A stretch of DNA of 64,000 bases from Candidatus Peregrinibacteria bacterium GW2011_GWF2_43_17 (GCA_000999315.1 LCFW01000002.1:124001-188000); one strand, 5' to 3'. Counted from the first letter of the stretch, positions 22,965-32,628 are shown. The notes: generated from the letters alone by a model not told the origin. Program-made: numbers and translations.

Positions 22965-24386
22965 CTAGTATGCTCTTGCAAAATAAACCTTATGACTCGA
23001 TTTTTCTCCGCAATACACGCATTTGCATTTTGTATTCTCTTCTTTGATTACCCTTATCGTTGCCTTCGTTTCTTCTTGGATCTTCTGTTCGCAAGTTTCT
23101 TTACCACACCAGCCGGTGACGAGGAATCCGCCTTTTTCTTCGAGAATTTTTTTGAAATCTTCATATGTGCCGATCTCCGAAGTCATTTCTTCTCTGAATT
23201 TCAATGCCTGCTCATACATGTTTTCTTGTATTTGATCCAAAAGTTTCGGCACTGCGGTAAACAATTCCGAAATTTCCAAAGAGGTTTTTTCGCTCGTATC
23301 CCTTCTCGCCAAAATGCATGAGTTTTTAGCCAAATCGCGCGGTCCGATCTCGATTCTCAGAGGCACGCCTTTGACCTCCCACTCCGTGAATTTAAATCCG
23401 GGAGTATATGTGTCTCGTTCATCAATCAAAACCCTGAATCTTTTTAAATCGCTTGCTATCTGTCGAGCCGCTTTCAAAACCGTTTCGCGCTCTTCGCCAT
23501 CGGTTTTATAAATCGGTACGATCACAACTTGCGTCGGCGCGACTTTCGGAGGAAGTCTTAACCCTTTTTCGTCTCCATGTACGACGATCAGTGTACCAAT
23601 CAGTCTTGTAGAAACGCCCCACGATGTTTGCCAAACTTTTTGCAAAGCACCGTTTTCATCCTGATAGTTGATATTGAAAGATTCCGCAAAAGTCATCCCA
23701 AGATTGTGCGATGTCCCGGCCTGTATCGCCTTGCCATCTTTTGCGAGAGCTTCGGTCGATAGGGTATAAAGAGCTCCGGCGAATTTCTCCTTGTCGCTTT
23801 TTCGTCCCGTCAAAACCGGCAAAGCCAAGAAGTCACGATCAAAATCTTCATACATTTTTAAAGCGCGATGAGCCTCTTCATCAGCTCCCGCCTTGTCTTT
23901 GTGGGCCGTGTGTCCTTCTTGCCACAAAAACTCAGTTGTTCGCAAAAATGGTCGCGTTCTCATTTCCCATCTGACGATGTTAGCCCATTGATTTATTTTC
24001 AAAGGCAGATCGCGATAACTTTTAATCCAATCTGAAAAAGTGTCATACATAATAGTCTCGGAAGTTGGTCTGATCACCAAATTCTCGGTAAGTTTTTTAC
24101 CGCCTCCATGAGTCACAACCGCGCACTCCGGCATAAAACCTTCAACGTGTTCTTTTTCTCTTTGAAGGAAACTTTCGGGAATAAGAAGAGGAAAATAAAC
24201 ATTTTTTACATCGGCCGCCTTAATTCGAGAATCGAGCTCACGCTGGATATTTTCCCATATCGCATAGCCGTAAGGTTTTATAACCATGCAACCTTTAACC
24301 TTCGAGTAATCGGCAAGCTCGGCCACCTTAACGATATCGAGATACCATTGAGAAAAGTCTTGAGATTGAGATGTGATTTTGGACAT
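22965..24386 (-). CDS. proS: Prolyl-tRNA synthetase (archaeal/eukaryotic-type)
   Basis: Charges tRNA-Pro. At 473 residues, and without the bacterial editing insertion, it belongs to the ProS3-type. Class II motifs are visible: motif 2 around RWEMRTRPFLRTTEFLWQEGHT, and the C-terminal WCGKETCEQKIQEE with KCKCVYCGE, which form the zinc-binding domain, ending at Tyr (YFARAY) as is usual for this type. The catalytic RPTSE motif is present in VIRPTSETIMYDTF. Start MSKITSQSQDFSQWYLDIV fits. It is the only aminoacyl-tRNA synthetase in the window. Confidence 0.97.
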   Translation of the reverse strand: MSKITSQSQDFSQWYLDIVKVAELADYSKVKGCMVIKPYGYAIWENIQRELDSRIKAADVKNVYFPLLIPESFLQREKEHVEGFMPECAVVTHGGGKKLTENLVIRPTSETIMYDTFSDWIKSYRDLPLKINQWANIVRWEMRTRPFLRTTEFLWQEGHTAHKDKAGADEEAHRALKMYEDFDRDFLALPVLTGRKSDKEKFAGALYTLSTEALAKDGKAIQAGTSHNLGMTFAESFNINYQDENGALQKVWQTSWGVSTRLIGTLIVVHGDEKGLRLPPKVAPTQVVIVPIYKTDGEERETVLKAARQIASDLKRFRVLIDERDTYTPGFKFTEWEVKGVPLRIEIGPRDLAKNSCILARRDTSEKTSLEISELFTAVPKLLDQIQENMYEQALKFREEMTSEIGTYEDFKKILEEKGGFLVTGWCGKETCEQKIQEETKATIRVIKEENTKCKCVYCGEKSSHKVYFARAY

Positions 24387-24450
24387 AAATACGTCAGTGA
24401 GTTTATCAGATTACAGCACAAGGAAGCAAAGCGTTCCATGCGCCATACTA

Positions 24451-26229
24451 CTACTCCACCACCCTTATCTTAATATTTTCCTGTACATTCGGTATTGTCG
24501 GTGCCCATACCGGCCAAGATTTTATTTCAACCGTATTTATCTCATCCAAATCTTGGATGTACTCTTTTGCTTCTTCGACCGGCATACCGGCTATATGATC
24601 TTTTATTTTCTTAACCAATCTCGCTCCGCTCTCTTCTTCCGGATCCAAAACATACTCTTCTATACCCTTAATTGAGGCCGTGATTTTTATTTTGCTTGCG
24701 GATTCATCAATATCGATAGTTTCGTAATACATGGACTCTTCATCTATGGACTTCAACTGTTTCTCGGGGCTCTTTTTCAACTTGAGTTCGTTTCTCAAAA
24801 TATTTACAAGCTCGCTTTGGTTATAAGCTATACCTTTAATATACATCGTTCCGGTTACTTGGAAGCTGTCTATTTGTTCATTCTCGACATCGGGGACGGT
24901 GATGGAAATATCTCCGGTTTCAAAAGCATAATCTCCGGTCAAAAGCACAAGATCCGTTCCTTGTTCCGTATTCAAAGAGTCAACCTTTGTTTGTAAAGTG
25001 GATTGAGCCGCATCATAGAGAGAACTTTCGGCCTGCTCGTAAGCCGCTACCAGATCTTCGGCGATAACATACTTCGTAACTACGGTTTCTCCGTCACTCA
25101 TCGCGACGGCATTTTCACCATACAAAACCGTCTGGCTGGCTTCCCTTAAACCCGGGAGTACAAAATGTGTGCCCGCCGACAAATTGCCTCTGTCGCCGAT
25201 TACTTGATCATCGGCATCTTTTTCGTCGGCGATAACATAAACATCAAGCTTACCCGGTCCAGCTTCGGTTGCCGCCGGAACAGACACAAATTGCTGAGTC
25301 CTAAATATAACTCCATCCGGGCTCTGGAGCCTAGTGAAAGCAACCAAGTCCCATTTATTCTCGCCCTCATTTGTAAGAGTGATCGTGCCTGTCGCATTTT
25401 CTCCGCTGAACAATTGCCCCGTTGCATTGTAAGCGATTCCGATTTCGACAACCGACTCGATTTCATAAGAAGCTATCGTGTGGGTCGGATGTGAATCCAA
25501 CTCGATTGCGTTCACATCGGCATCGGCAAGCGTGATATTCGCGCTAACTTCGAGGACATTTGATTCCGGCGTTAAATATATTGTCGTGCCCGGCAATGCC
25601 ACATAGAAAATTATGAGAAGCATCGTGACGCTGGCGATAACCAAGGTTGTAAGCGTCTTTCTGCTCGGTCCGTAATATCCGAACTGTTTTTTCTCCTTGA
25701 TGAGTTTTCTGTATTTTTTCTGCGCATCCCATAAGGATTTGAAACTCAACCCTTTCTTTTTATTTTTGAACTCTTTTACTATTTCCAAAATCGAAACTTT
25801 TTTCTGTGGGATTCTGGAAGGGGAGTAATCTTCATACTCATTCGCCGTTGCGCTTAGCGGCTGTATTTTTAATTGAGGATTTAAAATCGTTTGAGTGACC
25901 TTATTATTGTCATCTATTTTGTCAAAAACTTTTATCCCGGCTTGAAGAGCGAGTTTGGTGCCGACGGGATCCGTGGTTATTATGAAAACCACTTTCTCCA
26001 TATCGGAAAATTTTCTTTTTAAAATTTTCAAATTCACGACGCTTTGCAAAAGTACGGCGCGCTCCGGGACAACCAAATATATATCGTTGAATTGAAGTTT
26101 TTTAACACGATCGTAAACCGACGTTATCTCCTCGTCGAGTTCAATGTAAACAACCTTTTTCTTTGCAACCTTTTTGGCTGGTGTCTCTTCGGATTGTTCC
26201 TTGTTTTTATTTTTGTTTTCTTCTGGCAT
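24451..26229 (-). CDS. Membrane protein with baseplate-J-like extracellular domain
   Basis: A 592-residue protein. A Lys/Glu-rich N-terminus precedes a cytoplasmic domain (about 25-110) with the Rossmann-like stretch IYLVVPERAVLLQSVVNLKIL. One membrane helix lies near 190-212 (LTTLVIASVTMLLIIFYVALPG). Outside, a region around 290-370 resembles baseplate-J folds (FVSVPAATEAGPGKLDVYVIA, RGNLSAGTHFVLPGL). The gene sits 18 bp downstream of the PilM/FtsA-like gene on the same strand, as in other Patescibacteria, so the two probably form one envelope complex. Exact function unknown. Confidence 0.65.
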   Translation of the reverse strand: MPEENKNKNKEQSEETPAKKVAKKKVVYIELDEEITSVYDRVKKLQFNDIYLVVPERAVLLQSVVNLKILKRKFSDMEKVVFIITTDPVGTKLALQAGIKVFDKIDDNNKVTQTILNPQLKIQPLSATANEYEDYSPSRIPQKKVSILEIVKEFKNKKKGLSFKSLWDAQKKYRKLIKEKKQFGYYGPSRKTLTTLVIASVTMLLIIFYVALPGTTIYLTPESNVLEVSANITLADADVNAIELDSHPTHTIASYEIESVVEIGIAYNATGQLFSGENATGTITLTNEGENKWDLVAFTRLQSPDGVIFRTQQFVSVPAATEAGPGKLDVYVIADEKDADDQVIGDRGNLSAGTHFVLPGLREASQTVLYGENAVAMSDGETVVTKYVIAEDLVAAYEQAESSLYDAAQSTLQTKVDSLNTEQGTDLVLLTGDYAFETGDISITVPDVENEQIDSFQVTGTMYIKGIAYNQSELVNILRNELKLKKSPEKQLKSIDEESMYYETIDIDESASKIKITASIKGIEEYVLDPEEESGARLVKKIKDHIAGMPVEEAKEYIQDLDEINTVEIKSWPVWAPTIPNVQENIKIRVVE

Positions 26230-26247
26230 GTTTTTTTTGAGATTGCC

Positions 26248-27504
26248 TCAAACCTGCATTAATCGCACAACTTTTCTCAATAATTTCGTGAGAATTTTTT
26301 CTTCACCGGCAAGTTCAAGCGCCAAATTGGCGATGGCCATCGGGGTGACATCCTGCGAATCTTTTAGTTTTTTTGTTTCATCGATAATATTACTGACATG
26401 TTTCGGTTTTAGAAAGCTGATTTGCGGTTTTCTGGCAAAAGGAAGCGTTTTATACCAATCACTGCCATCCAAAACCTCTTTGATTTCCGGCAGATGCGAT
26501 CCCCCTCCGCAAAGATAAATTTGAGAGGGGAGTATGTCCACATTTACAAATTCACTAAGGGTTAAAGCGACTCCGGTAAGCCAAACTTCACAGTCGCTCA
26601 CTAGAGATTCTTTCACGATTTTACTGGACTGTTTTTCGAGTTGATCATCCGAATAAGCGATTTTTATTTCTTCAGCTTCTTGAAAAGAAACATTCAGGCT
26701 TTGAGCCAATCTTTTCGTGAAACTTCTGCCTCCCAAAGTGAACATTTTCGTGCCTTCGACTCCACCATCTCTGACAACTGCGATGTCTGTCGTTCCGCCT
26801 CCGATATCAATAAAAATCCCGCTGAAACTTCCCGTATCTTCATGTCCCATGCATCTTGCGACAGCGTAAGGTTCGGCTGTTATTGCCAATAAATCGAGAT
26901 CGAGTTCGGCCGCGATTGTTTGCAAAGCGCCGAAATGTACCAAGGGAGCGAAAGCGTTAAATACGCTCATCGTGACTTCTCTGCCTTGGAATCCGACAGG
27001 GTTCGAAACCTTATAGCCATCAATTCTCACATCAACTATTGCCGCGTTAACAAGTTTTACATCAATTTCGTTGTAGCCGCTTTCAAAAGCCAACTGCGCT
27101 CTGACTTGGTCAAAAGCCTTCCATTGAACCTTGTGAACGATATTTTTTAATTCGTCGAGATTGATTTTCAAACTCGGATCGCTCCTGGTGTATTTAATTG
27201 TCGAAGTCGCACCTTTCACGAGCTCTCCGGCAATACCCATGATTAGCTGTTCAGCCCTTACTCCGGCCATTTTTTCAGCTTCGTAGATTGCATCTCTACA
27301 GTTGTCTATGACGCCGGCTATATCCGTTACGACTCCGCTTTGCATTTCTCCGAGATTTTGTCTGCGTTTGCCAACTCCCAAAACCGCACCGTTTCTTCCG
27401 CGAGCATCACATACAAGGGCCTTAACGAATTCTGTCCCTATATCCAGGGAGAGAAAATAATGTCCTGACTTTACGGCCTGAGGTCTTTTGAAAAAATCAA
27501 ACAT
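26248..27504 (-). CDS. Actin-like ATPase, PilM/FtsA-type
   Basis: A 418-residue protein of the actin/Hsp70 superfamily. It shows phosphate 1 motif YFLSLDIGTEFVKALV, phosphate 2 motif GIFIDIGGGTTDIAVV, and an SHS2-like insertion typical of FtsA/PilM (about 85-165). A near-C-terminal amphipathic helix (EKILTKLLRKVVRLMQV) could hold it to the membrane, as in FtsA. It is the first gene of a pair with the baseplate-J-like membrane protein. FtsA-like division function and PilM-like pilus assembly are both possible; no pil or fts genes are adjacent. Confidence 0.82.
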   Translation of the reverse strand: MFDFFKRPQAVKSGHYFLSLDIGTEFVKALVCDARGRNGAVLGVGKRRQNLGEMQSGVVTDIAGVIDNCRDAIYEAEKMAGVRAEQLIMGIAGELVKGATSTIKYTRSDPSLKINLDELKNIVHKVQWKAFDQVRAQLAFESGYNEIDVKLVNAAIVDVRIDGYKVSNPVGFQGREVTMSVFNAFAPLVHFGALQTIAAELDLDLLAITAEPYAVARCMGHEDTGSFSGIFIDIGGGTTDIAVVRDGGVEGTKMFTLGGRSFTKRLAQSLNVSFQEAEEIKIAYSDDQLEKQSSKIVKESLVSDCEVWLTGVALTLSEFVNVDILPSQIYLCGGGSHLPEIKEVLDGSDWYKTLPFARKPQISFLKPKHVSNIIDETKKLKDSQDVTPMAIANLALELAGEEKILTKLLRKVVRLMQV

Positions 27505-27577
27505 GAATAGGGAAAATAAGTGCTAGTTAAATTTACTCGAAGTAGGGGGTGGAAGACAATACCATTACCACATCCGC

Positions 27578-27605
27578 TTGACATTACGATAAAAACAATT
27601 ACAAT
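27578..27605 (+). promoter_or_regulatory. Promoter of orphan gene at 27635
   Basis: -35 TTGACA (27578-27583), 16-bp spacer, -10 TACAAT (27600-27605). Upstream at 27543 is TAGGGGGTGGAAGACAA, which recurs as TAGGGGGTGGAATACAA just after the gene (about 29315). Confidence 0.65.
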
Positions 27606-27634
27606 AATCGCCTTTACTATTAACATTTGATCAC

Positions 27635-29245
27635 ATGTCAGAAGGTAATATGGTCGGTCATTACGAGATTGGTGTACGAGAAAATGAAACCATGAATGTC
27701 ATTAGTGATCGCAATGAGGTTATCCCGAGTGTTTTGCAACTGTTAAGAAGAAGATCTCCAGATATCTTGGCAAATATGGGTGTCGCTGGAGATATGGAAC
27801 CGGTGGGAGTTTATAAGCATCTTGTTATGGATCCGACTAGGCGCGCAAGATTACATGAGATATTGGGATCTTTGATTAATGATGGGGATTTGGTTATTGG
27901 CGACGAAGGCGGCCCTTGCGGTGCCGGAATCGATATCGTAGATCGCCACGCGGAGATTCTGAACGATTTGGCTGATAACGAATTACGCACAGGATTTTTC
28001 CCTCTTATAGGATGTGAAGGGGAACAAATTGGTGCGGTTTTTTCTTTGCGATTCGATTTGTACAAAGAATTGAAAAGAATTTACAGGGAAAAAGATGGCG
28101 AGAATATGTTACAACGCATCTTGGCCGCAGTCGTTCCCGGTGGCGGAGCCGTCAAGGATGCTTTTTCCACAGAAGACCGATATGGCATAGGAGCGAAATT
28201 CGGGAAGATTGTTGAATGTTTACAAAGACATAAGGTGAATAACGATTTGAGTATTCAGATATTGGAATTTTTCGGTCGAGAATTTTTCAAGCAGGAAACG
28301 AAAATGAATTCGAGAGCCGTCGAATGTTTGATCGCTAGCGTTTCTGGAGCATACAAAACCGACCCACGGAAATTTGCTATGCTTAATGCCGACGGAAGTG
28401 GGGAATGCAAAAAAGCGGCATCAAGCGGGGACAGTGAAATTGACACAGCAATATTAGATTTCGTTGTTGATGCACTGGCATGCAAGGATACAACAATACG
28501 CAGAATGATAGTCGATGTGCTGGGAATGGCAGATTGTAGCGGATTGTTTCTCGTACCTCCTGCGGATAGCGATACTGATGATAGGCAGCTTGATGTCCAA
28601 GATATCGAGCAAATATGTACACTGTGGCTGGGAAGACGCAGCCTTCGTTACACTAATCCCACAAGGAGTGACGCCGCTATGCTAATGGAAGAACAATCCG
28701 ATACGGGATTGCTTTCCGCATTATGCGATTTCGTCGGAACAATGTATGGGGGAGAAGATAAAAGAGTGACGATTAAAATCACTATGATTTTAGCGAAAAT
28801 ATTAGCAGTAACATGTGTATTAAATGATGGATACGTGAGAAAGGAAACAATGTCTGTGAGAAGAACTTCTTCGAATATAGAATTTGTACGAGAGATTCTT
28901 GCCGGTGCGACAACCGCACCGGATCTTGCAGTTTTAGTTACAGATGATAAAGCGAAAAGAGGTTTAGAGTATATTGTCAATTGCGGGGGAAGAAACGAAA
29001 CGATCAAAGATCGGTTGATTTTAATGCTGAATACCGCCGGAGGAAACCTCGCGGTTTTAGGGAGTATTGAAGGAGAAAAAAGATTCAAAGAGATTGTGAA
29101 TGCCAAATTGCCTGACGTGATCAGTCCGATAAGAACTGTCGCAAGGATGTTGGCGGAAGAAAAGCCGATAAAAGATATATTGGAAGAAGAAAATACGGCT
29201 TGGCGAATAACGCAGGTGAGTGATATCCAAGAGATAATGAGATAA
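27635..29245 (+). CDS. Hypothetical protein, 536 residues
   Basis: No family recognised. The predicted protein is soluble, with no signal or membrane segment, and appears mainly alpha-helical. Notable parts are a Gly-rich stretch GDEGGPCGAGIDIVDRHAEIL, the segment VVPGGGAVKDAFSTEDRYGIG, and a C-terminal half with repeated two-helix units (for example NDGYVRKETMSVRRTSSNIE, then KAKRGLEYIVNCGGRNETIK) that could be HEAT-like. It has its own consensus promoter and is flanked by two copies of TAGGGGGTGGAAKACAA. The neighbour at 29338 is convergent. Base composition is like its surroundings, so recent transfer is not obvious. Confidence 0.7.
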   Translation: MSEGNMVGHYEIGVRENETMNVISDRNEVIPSVLQLLRRRSPDILANMGVAGDMEPVGVYKHLVMDPTRRARLHEILGSLINDGDLVIGDEGGPCGAGIDIVDRHAEILNDLADNELRTGFFPLIGCEGEQIGAVFSLRFDLYKELKRIYREKDGENMLQRILAAVVPGGGAVKDAFSTEDRYGIGAKFGKIVECLQRHKVNNDLSIQILEFFGREFFKQETKMNSRAVECLIASVSGAYKTDPRKFAMLNADGSGECKKAASSGDSEIDTAILDFVVDALACKDTTIRRMIVDVLGMADCSGLFLVPPADSDTDDRQLDVQDIEQICTLWLGRRSLRYTNPTRSDAAMLMEEQSDTGLLSALCDFVGTMYGGEDKRVTIKITMILAKILAVTCVLNDGYVRKETMSVRRTSSNIEFVREILAGATTAPDLAVLVTDDKAKRGLEYIVNCGGRNETIKDRLILMLNTAGGNLAVLGSIEGEKRFKEIVNAKLPDVISPIRTVARMLAEEKPIKDILEEENTAWRITQVSDIQEIMR

Positions 29246-29337
29246 TATAGTCCTCTCCAAATAACATCTCTCGCAATAAACGAATTCAGACCCTATATCG
29301 AGAGCGAAAAAATTAGGGGGTGGAATACAAGGGGTTT

Positions 29338-29835
29338 TTATGCGACAGGTTCTTCTTCCCTCTTCCGAAATAACTCTTCCGCAAATAAATGCAAGAATTT
29401 TTCCGTATCACGGAAGGGACCGTAATAACGCTTTAAATCATCAATAGGGTTGTCATAAATTACACAAAAACGGTCATCATCATATCCACGATCACGTAAA
29501 TATCTATTGATTTCGGAACAAACAGCTCTTAACGCTTTTTCACATGCCTTCTGGACCACAACAAGGGTAGTCACACTGTAATTCGCGGCAATTTCTCTGA
29601 AAAAAAGTTCATGTTGGTATTTCTCTTCCAGCAGAGTGCCAAAAGTTAAACGACCTATGTTTTCATGACGTGCGGCTCTTTTAGGGATAATATCCATAGG
29701 AGTAAGCACGTCCGCAATATAACTTCTAATTCCGGCAACGAGTTCCGCAACCTCATTGTCGGGGAGTATCAGTTTCTCGCGAGTACGAGATTGGGGATCA
29801 ATTCGGCGACATACTTCGATTCTTGGCGTATCCAT
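29338..29835 (-). CDS. Hypothetical protein, 165 residues
   Basis: Unrecognised soluble, charged and mainly helical protein. It begins MDTPRIEVCRRIDPQSRTRE and includes NIGRLTFGTLLEEKYQHELFF and VVVQKACEKALRAVCSEINRY. The C-terminus is Arg/Glu-rich (FAEELFRKREEEPVA). It is convergent with the 536-residue orphan, with a TAGGGGGTGGAA motif between them. The two may belong to one accessory unit, but they are on opposite strands and no operon can be claimed. The 134 bp between it and the zinc-knuckle gene hold no gene. Confidence 0.6.
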   Translation of the reverse strand: MDTPRIEVCRRIDPQSRTREKLILPDNEVAELVAGIRSYIADVLTPMDIIPKRAARHENIGRLTFGTLLEEKYQHELFFREIAANYSVTTLVVVQKACEKALRAVCSEINRYLRDRGYDDDRFCVIYDNPIDDLKRYYGPFRDTEKFLHLFAEELFRKREEEPVA

Positions 29836-29969
29836 ATTTTTAAATTAAATATTAAAGATTCCCATACTAAAAAATCCTCAGTCGTTTTTCAAAACCCTCA
29901 TACCAAAAACGCCCCCCAAAAGGCGCCCTGTCAACCCGTCAAGCAATTCCCGACGGCTTGGGAAAGCCA

Positions 29970-31445
29970 TTATCCGCTAACCGCATCCAGATGACATTTT
30001 TCACAACAAACGATTTCAGGTCTATTCGGCCCGAATGAACTTTTAATATCAACTCCGCACTTCATACAGTTTCTATCCCACAACGCTCGTGGATTTCTGG
30101 CGGACATCCTTCTTTTTCTGCGACATTCGGGACACATTTGCGGAACCGGGAAATCGATTTTTTCATACAAAGCCAACTCTTGCGATATCAGACGATAATT
30201 TTTCCCGCAATTTGTACAAATAGGGAGCCCGGCAACCATCTCGGCCCGGTTATCCGGGTCAGCCCATCCGTAACCGAGAGATATCGCTGCCTCTTTTTTC
30301 AGCGGGAAATAATCTTGCGCGATAGTTTCATTATAAGCGAAGGGGGAGATCGCGATCGGGAAAAATCGACCATATTCGCCGGTGTTTTTCATGTATTCGA
30401 TAATACGGTTTTTCATAACCTCGTAATTTTCTTTCGAATACTGCTTGTTAAGGATGCAATACTGATTTTTATGGAGAGAAACGCACCCGAAACAATTATT
30501 ACTTGTGCGGCAAAACAAACAATATTCGAGAAAACTGGATTTTGGCCAAATAAGTACCGACGATTTAATATCGTAATTGCCGGGACATCCGACAACTTGA
30601 TGACAAAGTTCCGAATCGGGGACGCCGATGCTGTCTGTGCAATTTCTGGCTTTAATCCCGAGAGTACAATTTTCGCAATCTTGAGACTCAACCATGTCGA
30701 AACAATTTTGGCAGTTTTTGGATCTGATTAAATTATCTCCATACGAATTCACGCAATTATCAATTTCGGCGAATTTGTGCGGGAATTTGATTTTGAAATT
30801 ATTAAACTCGTGTAAAAACTCTGCGGTATGATTCACGATTTTTCTTCTGAACTCATCAAACTGTTCTTGTGTGCACGGCTGATTGAAAATTTGCAAATTC
30901 TTATTTCTGAAATCCACGCATCCGATACACTTTTCACAATTTCGACAATCGTAACAAAACAAAGAGTCCGTACACGAACTGCAGTTTTGCAAGAAAGCAC
31001 TGCTGTAACATCTTTTTGAATCTATTGACTCGTAAACAAGCTCGGAATCGCTTACGAATATGCAGTCCGAACAATCTTTGCATCTGAATATATAGCTTGA
31101 ATATAAAGAATCCTGATTATAATCCGAACTCGAAACCATATAGCAATTTTTGTTCCACATCGCATAATTCGTATAATCGGAATTCTCCGAATCGCCGATG
31201 ACGAGAGAAACGAGAGGAGCTTTTCTTAAAAGTTCGGCAAACTGCTCGAAAAACGGACGGGTAAAATCGAAATCTCGACCATAAGACAGAGGGTCCCATT
31301 TATCGCTCCACCAGCACTCATTACAATAAACCGTATGAGGCGAAGCAGGATGAAAAATTGAAATCACAGACTTCTTACACGAATCGCACGTCCTTTTGTA
31401 AAAGGAATTTTCATTTCTGTAGGCGTATAATTGTTGATTATTCAT
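29970..31445 (-). CDS. Cysteine-knuckle zinc-binding protein of Patescibacteria type
   Basis: I start at MNNQQLYAYRNENSFYKRTC (31445) because the longer frame adds an unlikely N-terminus. The 491-residue protein has over 40 cysteines. It has an N-terminal CDSCKKS...YCNECWW zinc ribbon, a central array of CxxC units (FRCKDCSDCIFVSD, YDCRNCEKCIGC, SKNCQNCFDMVESQDCENC, CLFCRTSNNCFGC), and C-terminal knuckles (ICTNCGKNY, MCPECRRKRR, NCMKCGVDI, VCCEKCH). The central repeat looks like a solenoid in which each turn carries Cys pairs. Similar proteins are common in Patescibacteria; function unknown. It may bind nucleic acid or store metal. Confidence 0.8.
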   Translation of the reverse strand: MNNQQLYAYRNENSFYKRTCDSCKKSVISIFHPASPHTVYCNECWWSDKWDPLSYGRDFDFTRPFFEQFAELLRKAPLVSLVIGDSENSDYTNYAMWNKNCYMVSSSDYNQDSLYSSYIFRCKDCSDCIFVSDSELVYESIDSKRCYSSAFLQNCSSCTDSLFCYDCRNCEKCIGCVDFRNKNLQIFNQPCTQEQFDEFRRKIVNHTAEFLHEFNNFKIKFPHKFAEIDNCVNSYGDNLIRSKNCQNCFDMVESQDCENCTLGIKARNCTDSIGVPDSELCHQVVGCPGNYDIKSSVLIWPKSSFLEYCLFCRTSNNCFGCVSLHKNQYCILNKQYSKENYEVMKNRIIEYMKNTGEYGRFFPIAISPFAYNETIAQDYFPLKKEAAISLGYGWADPDNRAEMVAGLPICTNCGKNYRLISQELALYEKIDFPVPQMCPECRRKRRMSARNPRALWDRNCMKCGVDIKSSFGPNRPEIVCCEKCHLDAVSG

Positions 31446-31551
31446 GCCAACATAATAGGGGGAAAAGATGATTTTTAAACCGACCCATGCCAAAAAGAGC
31501 CGCTAATGGGAGCAAATTAATCCGTAATGAAATTCCCGAATCGGTGGGAAA

Positions 31552-32322
31552 TTACAGCGTGCTCGAATAAATAAAATCCTTATAAAAATCCGCCGTCGTC
31601 TTCGAATCTATCAATGTTGCGCAAATATCTCCGATATTATCCAAATTCCAGATGTAGACCAGATTATTGCCTTCAAACGCATTAATCCATATCGGTTTGT
31701 TCGAATAGGTTTTAACCATTTTCGTAACTCTGTTTTCCGACGTGTCGTAATCGGTAATTTCTTTCGTATGCGGCCCGTTGCCAACAAGACCCAGAAGACA
31801 ATTCGCTTTCTTGGCGCGATTTTGAATGAAATTTTTCTCAAGAGGAATAAGACTTTTTTTATTATTAAAAGACTCCCAATTCCCGAACACCAGATTGGTG
31901 GAAAAATCCATCTCGGAGAGCTCAAGATACTTGTCATAAACCTGTTCTCCGCGGAGAGTCTCGATATTGGGTATATTCGAATTCGGAACAAAAGATCTGA
32001 ATTGATTTATCGTTTTGAGTTCGGTTATCAGCCTGCGTTCATTCCTTTGCTTGTTTTCGAGATTTCTGATCAATCCGGAGAGAGAGATCGGCTTGAGGCT
32101 GGTTTCCCACGACCCTGGAGCGGAAGTAATAAGTTCTAGCGATTTAAGCTTGTCGAAAGCTCTATAAGCATTGGATTTGGAATACTTATATGATTTGTAA
32201 AAATCCGCTATGGAACAGCCGGGATTGCCTATCGCAAACAGATACAAATCAGCCTCCTCTTTCTTGAGGCCGGATTTCAGGAGTAGTGACTTGAGCTTCT
32301 TATCGAGTTCCATATCGCGCAT
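31552..32322 (-). CDS. TrmB-family-like transcriptional regulator
   Basis: A 256-residue DNA-binding protein. The N-terminal winged helix (about 5-80: LLLKSGLKKEEADLYLFAIG, then SKSNAYRAFDKLKSLELI) matches TrmB-like regulators, including the conserved AYRAFDKL recognition helix. A short coiled linker (NLENKQRNERRLITEL) leads to a C-terminal domain of the kind that senses sugars in TrmB or serves other roles in short relatives. The effector is unknown. The upstream 66 bp before the RelE-type toxin gene are short, so it may share regulation with that pair. Related proteins are frequent in archaea and Patescibacteria. Confidence 0.75.
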   Translation of the reverse strand: MRDMELDKKLKSLLLKSGLKKEEADLYLFAIGNPGCSIADFYKSYKYSKSNAYRAFDKLKSLELITSAPGSWETSLKPISLSGLIRNLENKQRNERRLITELKTINQFRSFVPNSNIPNIETLRGEQVYDKYLELSEMDFSTNLVFGNWESFNNKKSLIPLEKNFIQNRAKKANCLLGLVGNGPHTKEITDYDTSENRVTKMVKTYSNKPIWINAFEGNNLVYIWNLDNIGDICATLIDSKTTADFYKDFIYSSTL

Positions 32323-32388
32323 ATTCTGCTATAAAAACGACCAGAAGTCAAGCGCGATTAATAACAGCCCATTTGGGCATACTGCAAG

Positions 32389-32628
32389 TTAATACTTATA
32401 TGTTCGGTCGTCCCTCTTCGAAATGGTATTTATATGATTCTCGTCTCCGATCTTTTCAAATATAATCCTGAAATTGCCAACTCTTGCGCGAAAAATATTG
32501 CTATGTCCCCTCAATTTTTTTACATCAAGTTGATTCAAATCGTTTTCTGAAATAAGCCTGATAGCCAGAATCAGTCTTTTTCGTTCTTCGCTCGATCGCT
32601 TGTTTAAAAATTTAAAAATCTTATCCAT
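32389..32628 (-). CDS. RelE/ParE-type toxin
   Basis: A 79-residue toxin. The pattern FLNKRSSEERKRLILAIRLI, then VKKLRGHSNIFRARVGNFRIIFEKIGD and SKRDDRTYKY, is classical for RelE-family mRNA interferases: the KLRG turn, the RxRxGxxRIIF strands and the C-terminal KRxDRTYK with catalytic-type Arg/Lys/Tyr. The start overlaps the antitoxin 3' end by 8 nt. Expected action is ribosome-dependent mRNA cleavage when the antitoxin is degraded. Confidence 0.93.
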   Translation of the reverse strand: MDKIFKFLNKRSSEERKRLILAIRLISENDLNQLDVKKLRGHSNIFRARVGNFRIIFEKIGDENHINTISKRDDRTYKY

